41,998 nucleotides of DNA from Flavobacterium xueshanense (GTDB lineage Bacteria; Bacteroidota; Bacteroidia; Flavobacteriales; Flavobacteriaceae), in assembly GCF_900112975.1 (NCBI RefSeq), contig NZ_FONQ01000022.1, positions 1-41,998 on the forward strand, given 5' to 3'. Every line of letters begins with the position of its first letter. Position 1 is the stretch's first letter. Position numbers and translations under genes: made by a program. The notes beneath the pieces were generated by a model. The model saw nothing but the letters and a program-made list of their open reading frames with translations. It did not search any database and was not told the origin of the DNA. This document shows positions 6,802-15,192 of the stretch, piece after piece.

Positions 6802-9270
6802 TTATTTCGGGTTTAAGATTAACTCAATTCTTTTGATGGCATCTTCATAATGGTATTTTGTTTCTGCATTTACAGCTCTCGTTTTAGCAACTGACAAAGT
6901 GCTTCTTAAAGCATTCAACTCACCTCTAACCAATCCTCTCAAATCTGATTGCGCAACATTATAATAGTCAGAAGCACTACCGGATTTGATTTCTTCTTTC
7001 ATTAGATATGCCATTCTTTCGATGTACGCCCTTTGCAAATTTCTTCTGTAAATAGTCACATTCGATGGCAAATTAGCCTCTTTCCAAATTCCTTTACGCA
7101 TATCACCTAATAAATCCAAGGCTTTATAATTTGCCGTTCCCATTATCTCGGCATCCATCAATCGACCAATACGTTCAAAACTCAACACACTGTTTAAATG
7201 TCTGGATTGTACATTTCGGAAACGCTCGGTGTAACCCGCGTAATCAATGTTTTTCAATGTATTTACATTCACCAACCAGCTTGGAGAAGCAAAAGCATTG
7301 GTTTGCAACCACTGCATCGCTTCTTGCTGTTTTGCTTTTGGTACAATGTCATAAATACTTCCCTTTTGGATTGGCTTTTTTGTAGCTTCATAAACACCTC
7401 CAACATTGGTCACTACATGTCCAACATATCTGCTCCAAACATCCAGCATTTCTTTGTACAACTCATCTAAATCTTCGTAATTATTAGTTACATCACTAGT
7501 CCATTCCGGTAAATGTGCCGCTACGTATTGCAAATTTTTAAGGCCATAAGTACCAGCTTTCATCGAATTATTTCCAATATCTTCTGTTTGTGACGTTGGA
7601 TCAAAATTACTGCTTTGTTTCCCGAATTTGTAAATAGGATTTTCCGCTTTTTCCATAATCCATTTGTCTAATGTGGGTACTTCTGCTTCAGGAGAAGTCA
7701 CATTTGGAATGAATCTGTATCCCCAATTCGTAGCATAATGATCGTAAGGTCCCATTTGGCGAATGAAACGCACGTTTTTATCTCCGGGTTGAGCGATATA
7801 ATTAAAACGGGCATAATCCATCAAACTTGCTGCGATTCCGTTTTTCTGAGTAAAGGCTCCATCTCTGTAATTTTCAGTATCATAAGCGCAACTTGCTCCC
7901 ATATTGTGCGGAAAACCAAGAGCATGCCCCACTTCATGAGCGATAACCATTCGCATCATTTCACCCATTTCTTCATCGCTTGTATTTAACGTTCTTGCCG
8001 AAGGATTTGCTGCTCCAGTTTCTAACAAATAACGGTTTCGGTACGACCGCAAATGGTTATGGTACCAAATTACATCACTCTCGATAATTTCTCCTGTTCT
8101 AGGATCAGAAACACTTGGTCCAACCGCATTACGTGTCGTACTCGCCACGTACCGAATCACGGAATACCGAATGTCTTCCGGGCTAAAGTCAGGATCTTGT
8201 TCTTTCGTTGGGGGATCTTTCGCGATAATCGCGTTTTTAAAACCAGCCGTTTCAAAAGGCTTTTGCCAATCTTCAATTCCTTGTTTGATGTACTTTCGCA
8301 ATTTTTCAGGCGTGGCAGGATCTAAATAATAAACAATTGGTTTTATGGGTTCCACGAGTTCGCCTTTTGCGTAAGCGATAGGATCTTTTGGTTCCAATTT
8401 CCAACGGCGGATGTAGCTTTTACTGTCGGATTTTAATTCATTACTTCCATAATCAATTTGATTCATCGTAAACCAACCCACTCGCGGATCGGCCAATCGG
8501 GGTTGCATTAGTTTTTCAGGCAATAAAATCATCGATTGATTCATTTGAATACTGATTGTTTCTGAATCTGCCTGCACCGGCGGTTTTGAAGCGTTGTAAG
8601 TAAAATCCTGAATTACTTCAATATTCATGGGGAAACTTTTCATTGTATTGATAAAACTTCGGGTTTCATCCAGTCCTTTTACCTTATAAGTTTCTCTCAT
8701 TTCACCTGATAAACCACTAATTGATTTTACATCGGTGCCATAAAATTTGGTTACATCAATCACCGTATTTGCAGAATCTTTGCTGAAAGCTACGATATCA
8801 AAAGCGAATAAAGTAGGCTCATAATTATTGGATTTCACTGAAATACTGATGGGTAAACTGTCATTGGCAACAGCACTGAACGACTTTAATTTGATAAGGA
8901 TTTTATCTTGAAAACGTTGCCAAACAATCAGTTGCTCATTGGTTTCGGAACCTGCGTTTACATATCCACCGCCTAAATTAGAAGGCAATTTAGACAACCG
9001 ACTTACCAAAAGCATGTCTTTATCTAAGTATTTATTTGGGATTTCGAAGAAATATTTTTTATCTACTTTATGAACCGTAAATAAGCCTTCGTCTGAAACG
9101 GCATCTTTAGTGATTATTTTGCTGTATTCCTTAATGGTAGCTTCCGGTTTCTTCTCCGGTGGCGGAACTACAGTGGCGTTTTTATCTCTTTTTCTTTTGG
9201 ATTGTGCAAATTGGTTGGTAGGCACAAGCATTGCTGTAACAATTGCTGTTAAAATGAAAAATTTCTTCAT
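6802..9270 (-). CDS. Exported zinc-dependent metalloprotease (DUF5117/DUF4953-type)
   Basis: The protein has 822 residues with an N-terminal signal peptide (about 1-22, ending NQFAQS). The catalytic site is HEVGHALGFPHN: H445, E446, H449 and H455 fit the HExxHxxGxxH consensus of metzincin-like proteases. The upstream domain (about 40-330) and the C-terminal domain match, by layout, the large Bacteroidetes zinc-dependent metalloproteases annotated with DUF5117/DUF5118/DUF4953. The natural substrate of the family is unknown to me. The protein is probably periplasmic or surface-exposed; no type IX sorting domain is evident at the C-terminus. The gene is monocistronic. Confidence 0.9.
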   Translation of the reverse strand: MKKFFILTAIVTAMLVPTNQFAQSKRKRDKNATVVPPPEKKPEATIKEYSKIITKDAVSDEGLFTVHKVDKKYFFEIPNKYLDKDMLLVSRLSKLPSNLGGGYVNAGSETNEQLIVWQRFQDKILIKLKSFSAVANDSLPISISVKSNNYEPTLFAFDIVAFSKDSANTVIDVTKFYGTDVKSISGLSGEMRETYKVKGLDETRSFINTMKSFPMNIEVIQDFTYNASKPPVQADSETISIQMNQSMILLPEKLMQPRLADPRVGWFTMNQIDYGSNELKSDSKSYIRRWKLEPKDPIAYAKGELVEPIKPIVYYLDPATPEKLRKYIKQGIEDWQKPFETAGFKNAIIAKDPPTKEQDPDFSPEDIRYSVIRYVASTTRNAVGPSVSDPRTGEIIESDVIWYHNHLRSYRNRYLLETGAANPSARTLNTSDEEMGEMMRMVIAHEVGHALGFPHNMGASCAYDTENYRDGAFTQKNGIAASLMDYARFNYIAQPGDKNVRFIRQMGPYDHYATNWGYRFIPNVTSPEAEVPTLDKWIMEKAENPIYKFGKQSSNFDPTSQTEDIGNNSMKAGTYGLKNLQYVAAHLPEWTSDVTNNYEDLDELYKEMLDVWSRYVGHVVTNVGGVYEATKKPIQKGSIYDIVPKAKQQEAMQWLQTNAFASPSWLVNVNTLKNIDYAGYTERFRNVQSRHLNSVLSFERIGRLMDAEIMGTANYKALDLLGDMRKGIWKEANLPSNVTIYRRNLQRAYIERMAYLMKEEIKSGSASDYYNVAQSDLRGLVRGELNALRSTLSVAKTRAVNAETKYHYEDAIKRIELILNPK

Positions 9271-9299
9271 TTAATGGTTATTAAGTGGTTAATCAATAT

Positions 9300-9307
9300 C
9301 AAAAATA
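9300..9307 (-). promoter_or_regulatory. -7 promoter element of the metalloprotease gene
   Basis: The minus strand reads TATTTTTG (9307-9300), a match to TAnnTTTG, 29 nt before the ATG at 9270. No -33 element at consensus spacing. Confidence 0.45.
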
Positions 9308-9435
9308 TATTTTAGCATAAGCAAATTATATAATATTCATTGGTTTAACTTTTAATTAACAAACGTTCCAGACTTTTTAGGGTGTTTGAACGGCAGTTTG
9401 TTTTTAGCTTCATTTTATTAGAATCCTTTTTTTGT

Positions 9436-9443
9436 TACATTTG
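9436..9443 (+). promoter_or_regulatory. -7 promoter element upstream of the PhoD-like gene
   Basis: TACATTTG matches TAnnTTTG and lies 128 nt before the ATG at 9572, implying an unusually long leader if used. The rest of the roughly 300-bp gap (9271-9571) shows no gene or clear structure. Confidence 0.35.
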
Positions 9444-9571
9444 GAAATACGTTTTTTTTTGGAATTAATACGATCCATTGCGGTCAGTATTTAAATTTTG
9501 TGGAAACTGGTAATTCTTTTGGAAACGACTTCCCTTTTACATAGAAACTTTAAAACACTAAAAATCAAATT

Positions 9572-10633
9572 ATGATTCAAAATAATATCGTTAAAAAATC
9601 CTTCTTTTTAGTAGCTGTCATACTAGTCTCATGGAATGGTTTCTCGCAAAAGAACATCTCAAAAATTGCTTTTGGATCGTGTTCGAACCAAAATAATCCA
9701 TTACTCATTTTTGATGTTGTGGTAAAACACCAACCGGATTTATTTGTATTTCTGGGCGACAACATTTACGGAGACACGGACAATATGAAAACACTACAAG
9801 CCAAATACGATCGATTGGCGGCTAAAGCTACTTTTCAAAATTTGAAACAAAATGTACCCATCATTGCTACCTGGGACGATCACGATTACGGTCAAAATGA
9901 TGCGGGTCGGCATTATCCAAAAAAGGAGGAATCAAAAGAACTATTCTTGAAGTTTTTTGATGAACCTGCAGATTCCGAAAGACGAAAACACGAAGGAATA
10001 TACACATCCAATATGTATGAAAACAAAGGCAAAAAAGTACAGATAATCCTGTTGGATAACCGCACTTTCAGGGATGATTACAAGAAATACAATGGAGAAG
10101 TTAAGGATGATAAACGGTATTTCTACTCATTGGATTACACGCCTTTACAAAACCCAGATTCCACTTATTTAGGAACTGCGCAATGGAATTGGCTGGAAGC
10201 AGAACTACAAAAACCTGCTGATATCCGACTGATTGGTTCAGGGTCTCAGTTTGGAATTGAATACAACGGCTACGAAGGTTGGGCTAATTTTCCGCTGGAG
10301 CAAAAAAGATTCTTAAATCTCATCAAGAAAACGAAAGCAAACGGCGTTTTGTTTTTAACCGGAGATGTGCATTATGCTGAAATCTCTAAACTTACGGAAC
10401 CCGGATTGTATCCTATTTACGATTTTACCTCCAGCGGACTCTCCTCAACCTGGCATTTTGCGACACCGAACAAAAACAGAATTGAAGGTCCAATTATGGA
10501 AAACCATTTTGGCTTATTAACGATTGACTGGAAAAAGAAAAGCCCAAAAATAAAAATGGAAATTTGGGATATCAATGACAACCAACGTGCGGAATACACG
10601 ATTGGGCTGGATGAAATTAGTTTTAAAAAGTAG
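9572..10633 (+). CDS. Alkaline phosphatase D (PhoD)-like exported metallophosphoesterase
   Basis: The protein has 353 residues with a signal peptide (about 1-25, ending WNGFSQ). PhoD-like signatures in order: IAFGSCSNQ (C37), DLFVFLGDNIYGD (D63, N64), ATWDDHDYGQND (D102-D105), and LTGDVHYAE (D265, H267, E270). These are the metal-binding residues of PhoD-type phosphodiesterases/phosphatases. It is shorter than Bacillus PhoD and matches the compact Bacteroidetes version. It probably releases phosphate from exported or environmental phosphoesters; the exact substrate is unknown. No Pho-box could be identified. Confidence 0.88.
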   Translation: MIQNNIVKKSFFLVAVILVSWNGFSQKNISKIAFGSCSNQNNPLLIFDVVVKHQPDLFVFLGDNIYGDTDNMKTLQAKYDRLAAKATFQNLKQNVPIIATWDDHDYGQNDAGRHYPKKEESKELFLKFFDEPADSERRKHEGIYTSNMYENKGKKVQIILLDNRTFRDDYKKYNGEVKDDKRYFYSLDYTPLQNPDSTYLGTAQWNWLEAELQKPADIRLIGSGSQFGIEYNGYEGWANFPLEQKRFLNLIKKTKANGVLFLTGDVHYAEISKLTEPGLYPIYDFTSSGLSSTWHFATPNKNRIEGPIMENHFGLLTIDWKKKSPKIKMEIWDINDNQRAEYTIGLDEISFKK

Positions 10634-10694
10634 CATTTTTGCGGGAATTATTCGATAATATTTGAGAAATACAAATTGAATCGAGTTCATAATT

Positions 10695-11039
10695 GTGGTA
10701 GTAAATTATTATGAAAGAAAACAGAAACATCTCATCGAATTATATCTTACTGAAAAGAATAACGATATTAAGAAAAGAATAGAAAATTTCGAATCGATTA
10801 CCAATTCATTATTTGTTTTGACACAAAATCTATTTGACAATAAAGAAACTGTATAATATCATCAACTAGAAATTGAAGGGAAATATTTTCGTTTTGGAAT
10901 AACCAATCATAGTTTGATTACTTTAATAAGAGGAAATCATTTTACATTAATTAACCATGAAGCCACCATTATTGATGTATTTTCTACGAATAGTATAACT
11001 AGAAAGCAAATCGAATCATTTTTAATAATAATAAAATAG
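10695..11039 (+). pseudogene. Interrupted small ORF of unknown function (in-frame TAA at 10854)
   Basis: One frame runs from a GTG at 10695 to TAG at 11037-11039 (115 codons) and is broken only by a TAA at 10854-10856. The first part reads VVVNYYERKQKHLIELYLTE..., the second YHQLEIEGKYFRFGITNHS... and ends at ESFLIIIK. Both halves have protein-like composition, with mixed charged and hydrophobic residues and few low-complexity runs. This suggests a single gene that acquired a stop, or a sequencing error. There is no ATG at the start of the frame. I do not recognise the family. It fills most of the otherwise empty 438-bp gap between the PhoD-like and NlpC genes. Confidence 0.5.
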
Positions 11040-11072
11040 ATTTTAGATTACTATTTTCTTAAAATAATAAAA

Positions 11073-11627
11073 TTACAAAACACGTATTGCTTTCACAAAT
11101 CTACGCTTATAGCCGGGCTTTGTTAGACTTGTAACAACCACTTTCATTTCACGACCTGAGGTGGAGTGAATAAAATCACTTTCCATTCCTTTTGGATTTG
11201 ATACGATACCAATATGCCCAATAACATTTCTGGTAGGACTCAAAAACAATAGAATATCACCTTTTTTTACATCGTCAATCGGGATTTCTTTACCAAAATT
11301 ATTAAACTGTGAAGAGCTGCGCGGAACCTGAATTTTAAAATGATTGTAGACAAAGTAAACAAATCCGGAACAATCAAAACCATTCTTGCTGCAGCCAGCT
11401 GTAACATAAGGTGTTCCTAATAATCCCATTCCGAAATTCACAATCTTATCTCCCAAATAGCCATTATTGTCAATTGGATCTACTAGTGAGTTTTTGAAAA
11501 TGGTTTCACTTCTTTGAGATGAAAATCCACCCGCTTTTGATGAACCATACGCGATACTTCCTAAAACAAGAAGCGATAAACCAATGAACAGTGTCAATTT
11601 TATGGTATTTATACTTTTAAATTTCAT
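11073..11627 (-). CDS. Exported NlpC/P60-family (C40) peptidase
   Basis: The protein has 184 residues with an N-terminal hydrophobic export segment (about 10-28). The NlpC/P60 domain covers about 62-184: GTPYVTAGCSKNGFDCSGFV carries the catalytic Cys (C86), GHIGIV the catalytic His (H138), and FIHSTSG the third polar residue (H154). Family enzymes cleave peptide stems of peptidoglycan, often gamma-D-Glu to diaminopimelate bonds, so a cell-wall role in the periplasm is expected. The gene is monocistronic. No SH3 or LysM module is present. Confidence 0.92.
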   Translation of the reverse strand: MKFKSINTIKLTLFIGLSLLVLGSIAYGSSKAGGFSSQRSETIFKNSLVDPIDNNGYLGDKIVNFGMGLLGTPYVTAGCSKNGFDCSGFVYFVYNHFKIQVPRSSSQFNNFGKEIPIDDVKKGDILLFLSPTRNVIGHIGIVSNPKGMESDFIHSTSGREMKVVVTSLTKPGYKRRFVKAIRVL

Positions 11628-11693
11628 AGTAAAAAAATTAAATTAACCCGTTGTGTTTAGTTATTTTAAGTAAAATAAATGGATTATATATGT

Positions 11694-11701
11694 CAAATAT
11701 A
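11694..11701 (-). promoter_or_regulatory. -7 promoter element of the NlpC/P60 gene
   Basis: The minus strand reads TATATTTG (11701-11694), matching TAnnTTTG, about 65 nt before the ATG at 11627. No -33 TTG at standard spacing. Confidence 0.4.
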
Positions 11702-12018
11702 ATGAAAAAAGTTTTAGAGTTTTATAGGTTTAAGTTCTTTGAATATTGATTGTCGATCCCATAATACATTTGGGAAGCCATACAAAATGTCTAACTTATA
11801 GGATTTTGCATTAAATATGATTGCTGATTTTAGGTAATTGATAGTAAGAATTATTATAGACTGATAAATAATGTTAAAATCAAATATGTTTAATTTTACC
11901 GCACGGGTCAATATTAACCGTTAGATTCTTGTTTATTTTTTATATATATTATGTATTTGAAGTATCAAAAAAAACATAATATGCGACACTTTATTTAATG
12001 TTAAAAATATGTTAAACA
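11702..12018. other. AT-rich gap before the efflux operon
   Basis: No supported gene. A 65-codon minus-strand frame (11714-11911) begins with TTG and is rich in I, N, K and L. Its last part reads GFPNVLWDRQSIFKELKPIKL, slightly more protein-like than expected by chance. It has no promoter or homologue I recognise, so it is left as a possible gene remnant at most. Confidence 0.3.
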
Positions 12019-12023
12019 AAAAC

Positions 12024-12054
12024 TAAACAGTTGTTTAAATTAAACGCTTGTTTA
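12024..12054 (+). promoter_or_regulatory. Tandem palindromic operators over the tetR promoter
   Basis: Two near-identical 14-bp palindromes stand 17 bp apart: TAAACAGTTGTTTA (12024-12037, perfect) and TAAACGCTTGTTTA (12041-12054, one mismatch). Together they form a larger dyad centred on 12039, with outer 11-bp arms at 12019-12029 and 12049-12059. The first box covers the -33 TTG and the second overlaps the -7 element. This is the geometry expected for autorepression by the TetR-family regulator encoded just downstream. That the regulator binds here is an inference. Confidence 0.7.
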
Positions 12055-12060
12055 GTTTTG
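12031..12060 (+). promoter_or_regulatory. Promoter of the tetR-efflux operon
   Basis: TTG (12031-12033), exactly 19 nt, then TAGTTTTG (12053-12060): a full match to the Bacteroidetes -33/-7 consensus. Transcription should start around 12064-12067, so the mRNA would have almost no leader before the first TTG codon at 12065. Confidence 0.7.
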
Positions 12061-12064
12061 TTTC

Positions 12065-12709
12065 TTGAAAAATTTGATTCCATTGAAAAGTACTTTTAAC
12101 GACAAACAAATTCAAATCCTCGAAGTTGCCGAAATACTTTTTGCAGAAAAAGGATTTGATGGTACTTCCATTAGAAACATAGCTAAAGTGGCAAAAATCA
12201 ATATTGCCATGGTTTCATATTACTTTGGTTCCAAAGAACGTTTGTTGGAATCGCTTATTATATATAGAACTTCCGACCTCAAAAATCAATTAGAGAATCT
12301 ATTAAAGGAAGATCTGGAACCCATTGAAAAAATCAACAAACTAATTGAACTTTACATCAATAGAATTAACAGTAACAGAGGTATCTACAGAATTTTACAT
12401 TTCGAATTCACTTCCAAAAAAAGAGAACAAAATCTACAGGCTTTTTCTGAATTAAAAAAAGGAAATCTAAAATCCCTTGAAACCATTATTGAAGAAGGTC
12501 AGAGAAAAGGCATTTTCAGAAAAGATGTAATTATTCCGCTTATTACACCAACCATTTTGGGTACTTTCTTTCATTTTCACATGAACAAACCATTCTTCGA
12601 AAATTTATTGAACTTGAAAACGGAGGATTTATATAACAATTACATCAAAACCAATTTGACCAAGCACATACAACAAACTATAAAAGCACTTCTAATATAT
12701 GAAAGTTAG
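12065..12709 (+). CDS. TetR/AcrR-family transcriptional regulator of the efflux operon
   Basis: The protein has 214 residues. The N-terminal TetR helix-turn-helix (about 15-62) reads ILEVAEILFAEKGFDGTSIRNIAKVAKINIAMVSYYFGSKERLLESLI, with the usual YYFxSKExL end. The C-terminal helical ligand/dimer domain fills the rest. There is no ATG before the domain; possible starts are TTG at 12065, 12074 or 12083, so a TTG start is near-certain but which one is not. It overlaps the next gene by 11 bp. By position it probably represses its own operon through the tandem palindromes upstream. The inducer is unknown. Confidence 0.9.
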   Translation: MKNLIPLKSTFNDKQIQILEVAEILFAEKGFDGTSIRNIAKVAKINIAMVSYYFGSKERLLESLIIYRTSDLKNQLENLLKEDLEPIEKINKLIELYINRINSNRGIYRILHFEFTSKKREQNLQAFSELKKGNLKSLETIIEEGQRKGIFRKDVIIPLITPTILGTFFHFHMNKPFFENLLNLKTEDLYNNYIKTNLTKHIQQTIKALLIYES

Positions 12710-14024
12710 TCAATTCATGCTCTTTGGGATTTTCTTTATTGGAATTTCATCAATAGAAGCACAAGAAAAAACAAATTTAACATTGAACGAAGCCATTAAT
12801 TTGGCTTGGACCAAAAGCAATGAAGTTACGCTGGCCAACACGAAAGTAAAAACCAAAAAGTACGAATTGCAATCTACGAAAAACAACCAGTATCCTGATT
12901 TGAAACTATCCGGACAATACCAAAGATTGGCAAATGCATCGGTAGATTTTAAACTGAATCAAAATAACAGCGCCCAGCAACTTCCTATTGTCAATCAATT
13001 AATGGTGGGACAATTGAATGCTAGTGTTCCTGTTTTTTCTGGTTTTAAAATTCAAAACAGCATCAAAGCATATCAGAATCTGTACGAAGCTGAAATGGCT
13101 ACTGCTGCTCAAACAAAGGAGGAAATTGCTTTGCGGGTGATTGAATATTATGCCAGTTTATACAAAGCACAAAAAACAATTGAACTGCTGAAAGAAAACC
13201 AAAAAAGCGCCAAGCAACGTGTTAAAGATTTTGTAGAACTCGAAAAAAACGGAATTATTCCAAGAAATGATCTGTTAAAATCTAAATTACAAGCTTCGAA
13301 AATACAATTGTCATTAGATGAAACGAATAATAATTTAAAAGTAATCAACTTTTATTTGGTTACACTTTTAAAATTAAATCCAGACACCAAACTGGAAATT
13401 CGCGAAGATGATTTTGCTGATTTCCAAATGATAAATATCCCAATTAATGAATTGCCGGCATTAGAAAATCGTAAGGATTTAGAAGCTATTCGATATCAGG
13501 GAAAAGCAAGTGAAGCGAATATAAAAATAGCAAAAGGGTCGTATTATCCTGCAATTGCAATCATTGGAGGATATACCGCATTAAACCTGAGCAATGTAAT
13601 CACTGTTCAAAATGCGATGAATATCGGTGTTGGAATTTCTTATGATTTAAGTGCTATTCTAAAAAATGGAACCTTGGTCCGACTTGCAGAAAATAATTTT
13701 TTAGAAGTACAAAATTCTGAAGCTCTGTTAACTGATTATATTAAAGTTCAAGTTCAAAAAGCGATTGAAGATTACGATTTAGCTTTAAAACAAACCACGG
13801 TTTACGAGGAAGCACAAGAACAAGCGAGTGAAAATTACCGAATTGTAAAAGACAAATATGACAATGGACTTTCGGACACTAATGATCTACTCGAAGCTGA
13901 TGTGGAACAACTAAATTCAAAAATCAGTAAAGCTTTGGCGAAAGCCAATACCATCCAAAAATACTACGAGTTACTCTCCGTAACTGGTCAATTATCACAA
14001 TCATTCAATCTAGCTCAAAAATAA
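12699..14024 (+). CDS. TolC-family outer-membrane efflux protein
   Basis: The protein has 441 residues with a signal peptide (about 1-21, ending SSIEAQ). It then shows the two-fold repeated helical layout of TolC/OEP proteins: LTLNEAINLAWTKSNEV at the N-terminus, long coiled-coil helices (about 150-230 and 330-430), and the second repeat ending in DNGLSDTNDLLEADVEQLNSKISKA. It forms the outer-membrane channel of the tripartite pump encoded by the next two genes. Its start codon lies 11 bp inside tetR, indicating co-transcription. Confidence 0.92.
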   Translation: MKVSQFMLFGIFFIGISSIEAQEKTNLTLNEAINLAWTKSNEVTLANTKVKTKKYELQSTKNNQYPDLKLSGQYQRLANASVDFKLNQNNSAQQLPIVNQLMVGQLNASVPVFSGFKIQNSIKAYQNLYEAEMATAAQTKEEIALRVIEYYASLYKAQKTIELLKENQKSAKQRVKDFVELEKNGIIPRNDLLKSKLQASKIQLSLDETNNNLKVINFYLVTLLKLNPDTKLEIREDDFADFQMINIPINELPALENRKDLEAIRYQGKASEANIKIAKGSYYPAIAIIGGYTALNLSNVITVQNAMNIGVGISYDLSAILKNGTLVRLAENNFLEVQNSEALLTDYIKVQVQKAIEDYDLALKQTTVYEEAQEQASENYRIVKDKYDNGLSDTNDLLEADVEQLNSKISKALAKANTIQKYYELLSVTGQLSQSFNLAQK

Positions 14025-14034
14025 TCATACTACC

Positions 14035-15114
14035 ATGCAAAAGAAAAAAAAGAATTCAAAATTTATTATTATCCTTGTGGCCTTGGTAGTGTTAGGCGGT
14101 ACTTACGGAACTTATAAATACAGGCATTCCTTGGCTCACGAAGAAACAGACGATGCGCAAATTGAAAAAAACATGAACCCTATTATTCCAAGAGTTTCGG
14201 GATATGTCGATAAAGTGTACATCAAAGACAATGATTTTGTGAAGAAAGGCGACACGCTTTTTACAATTGACAAAAGAGATTATCAGTTAAAAATTGAAGA
14301 AGCTAATGCCGCTATGGTTGGTGCTGAAGGTAGTTTTGAAGTTTCTAAAGCGGATATTGGAAGTGCTTTGGCTAACATTTCAGTTTCTGATGCCAATGTA
14401 CAATCAGCCGGAGGAAATATCGAATCGGCAAAAATACGATTGGGCCGAATTACGAGTGATTACAACCGATATGAGAATTTATTCAAAAGCCATTCGATTA
14501 CAAAACAACAATATGAGCAATCTTTAGCCGCAAAACTTGAAGCAGAAAGCCAAGTACGTGTTTTACAACAACAACAGCGAGCAACGGCTTTTCAAAAATC
14601 AGTTATTGTAGCTAAATCGAAAGTTTCAGACAAACAAACGGAAGTGGCTGCTGCCAATATCAAAAGAGCTCAAGCAATATTGGATGCCGCGAAATTAAAT
14701 TTAAGTTACACTGCTGTAACTGCTGCAATTGACGGTCAGGTTTCAAAAATCGACATTCAACCGGGACAATTAGTACAACCGGGACAATCGTTATTTTACA
14801 TCATCAATAACAAGGAGGCATGGGTAATTGCTAATTTCAAAGAGACTCAATTGAACAAAATGGTCATTGGACAAAAAGTTACCGTAAAAGTAGATGCGTA
14901 TCCGGGTTATGATTTTCAAGGTTCAATTACTTCGTTTTCTCCTGCTACAGGCTCTCGTTTTTCATTACTTCCTCCTGATAATGCTACAGGAAATTTTGTA
15001 AAAACAATCCAGAGATTACCGGTTAAAATAAGTTTGAGCGCAACAAATGATCCTGAAAAAATAAAATTACTTCGCCCGGGAATGAATGTGGATGTCGATG
15101 TACATTTAAAATAA
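14035..15114 (+). CDS. HlyD/EmrA-family periplasmic adaptor (membrane fusion protein)
   Basis: The protein has 359 residues: a short basic cytoplasmic start, one membrane anchor (about 9-26), then a split biotinyl-lipoyl hairpin (IIPRVSGYVDKVYIKDNDFVKKGDTLFTID near 50-78, and the second half AAIDGQVSKIDIQPGQLVQPGQSLF). These flank an alpha-helical coiled coil (about 85-215) and are followed by beta-barrel domains. The ETDDAQIE segment after the anchor is typical of EmrA-type adaptors paired with DHA2 transporters. It lies 10 bp after the tolC-like gene. Confidence 0.93.
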   Translation: MQKKKKNSKFIIILVALVVLGGTYGTYKYRHSLAHEETDDAQIEKNMNPIIPRVSGYVDKVYIKDNDFVKKGDTLFTIDKRDYQLKIEEANAAMVGAEGSFEVSKADIGSALANISVSDANVQSAGGNIESAKIRLGRITSDYNRYENLFKSHSITKQQYEQSLAAKLEAESQVRVLQQQQRATAFQKSVIVAKSKVSDKQTEVAAANIKRAQAILDAAKLNLSYTAVTAAIDGQVSKIDIQPGQLVQPGQSLFYIINNKEAWVIANFKETQLNKMVIGQKVTVKVDAYPGYDFQGSITSFSPATGSRFSLLPPDNATGNFVKTIQRLPVKISLSATNDPEKIKLLRPGMNVDVDVHLK

Positions 15115-15192
15115 ATCAAAACTTTGGCAGGTTCTAAAATGTCAAAAATGGCAATAGTTTTAAGAAAATGATAGTTTACACTTTAGTATAAA

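Noticed and set aside
11714..11911. 65-codon minus-strand ORF between the NlpC and tetR genes
   Set aside because: It starts with TTG, has no promoter element or recognisable family, and most of it is AT-driven I/N/K/L composition. Only its last 25 residues look protein-like, so it is at best a remnant.
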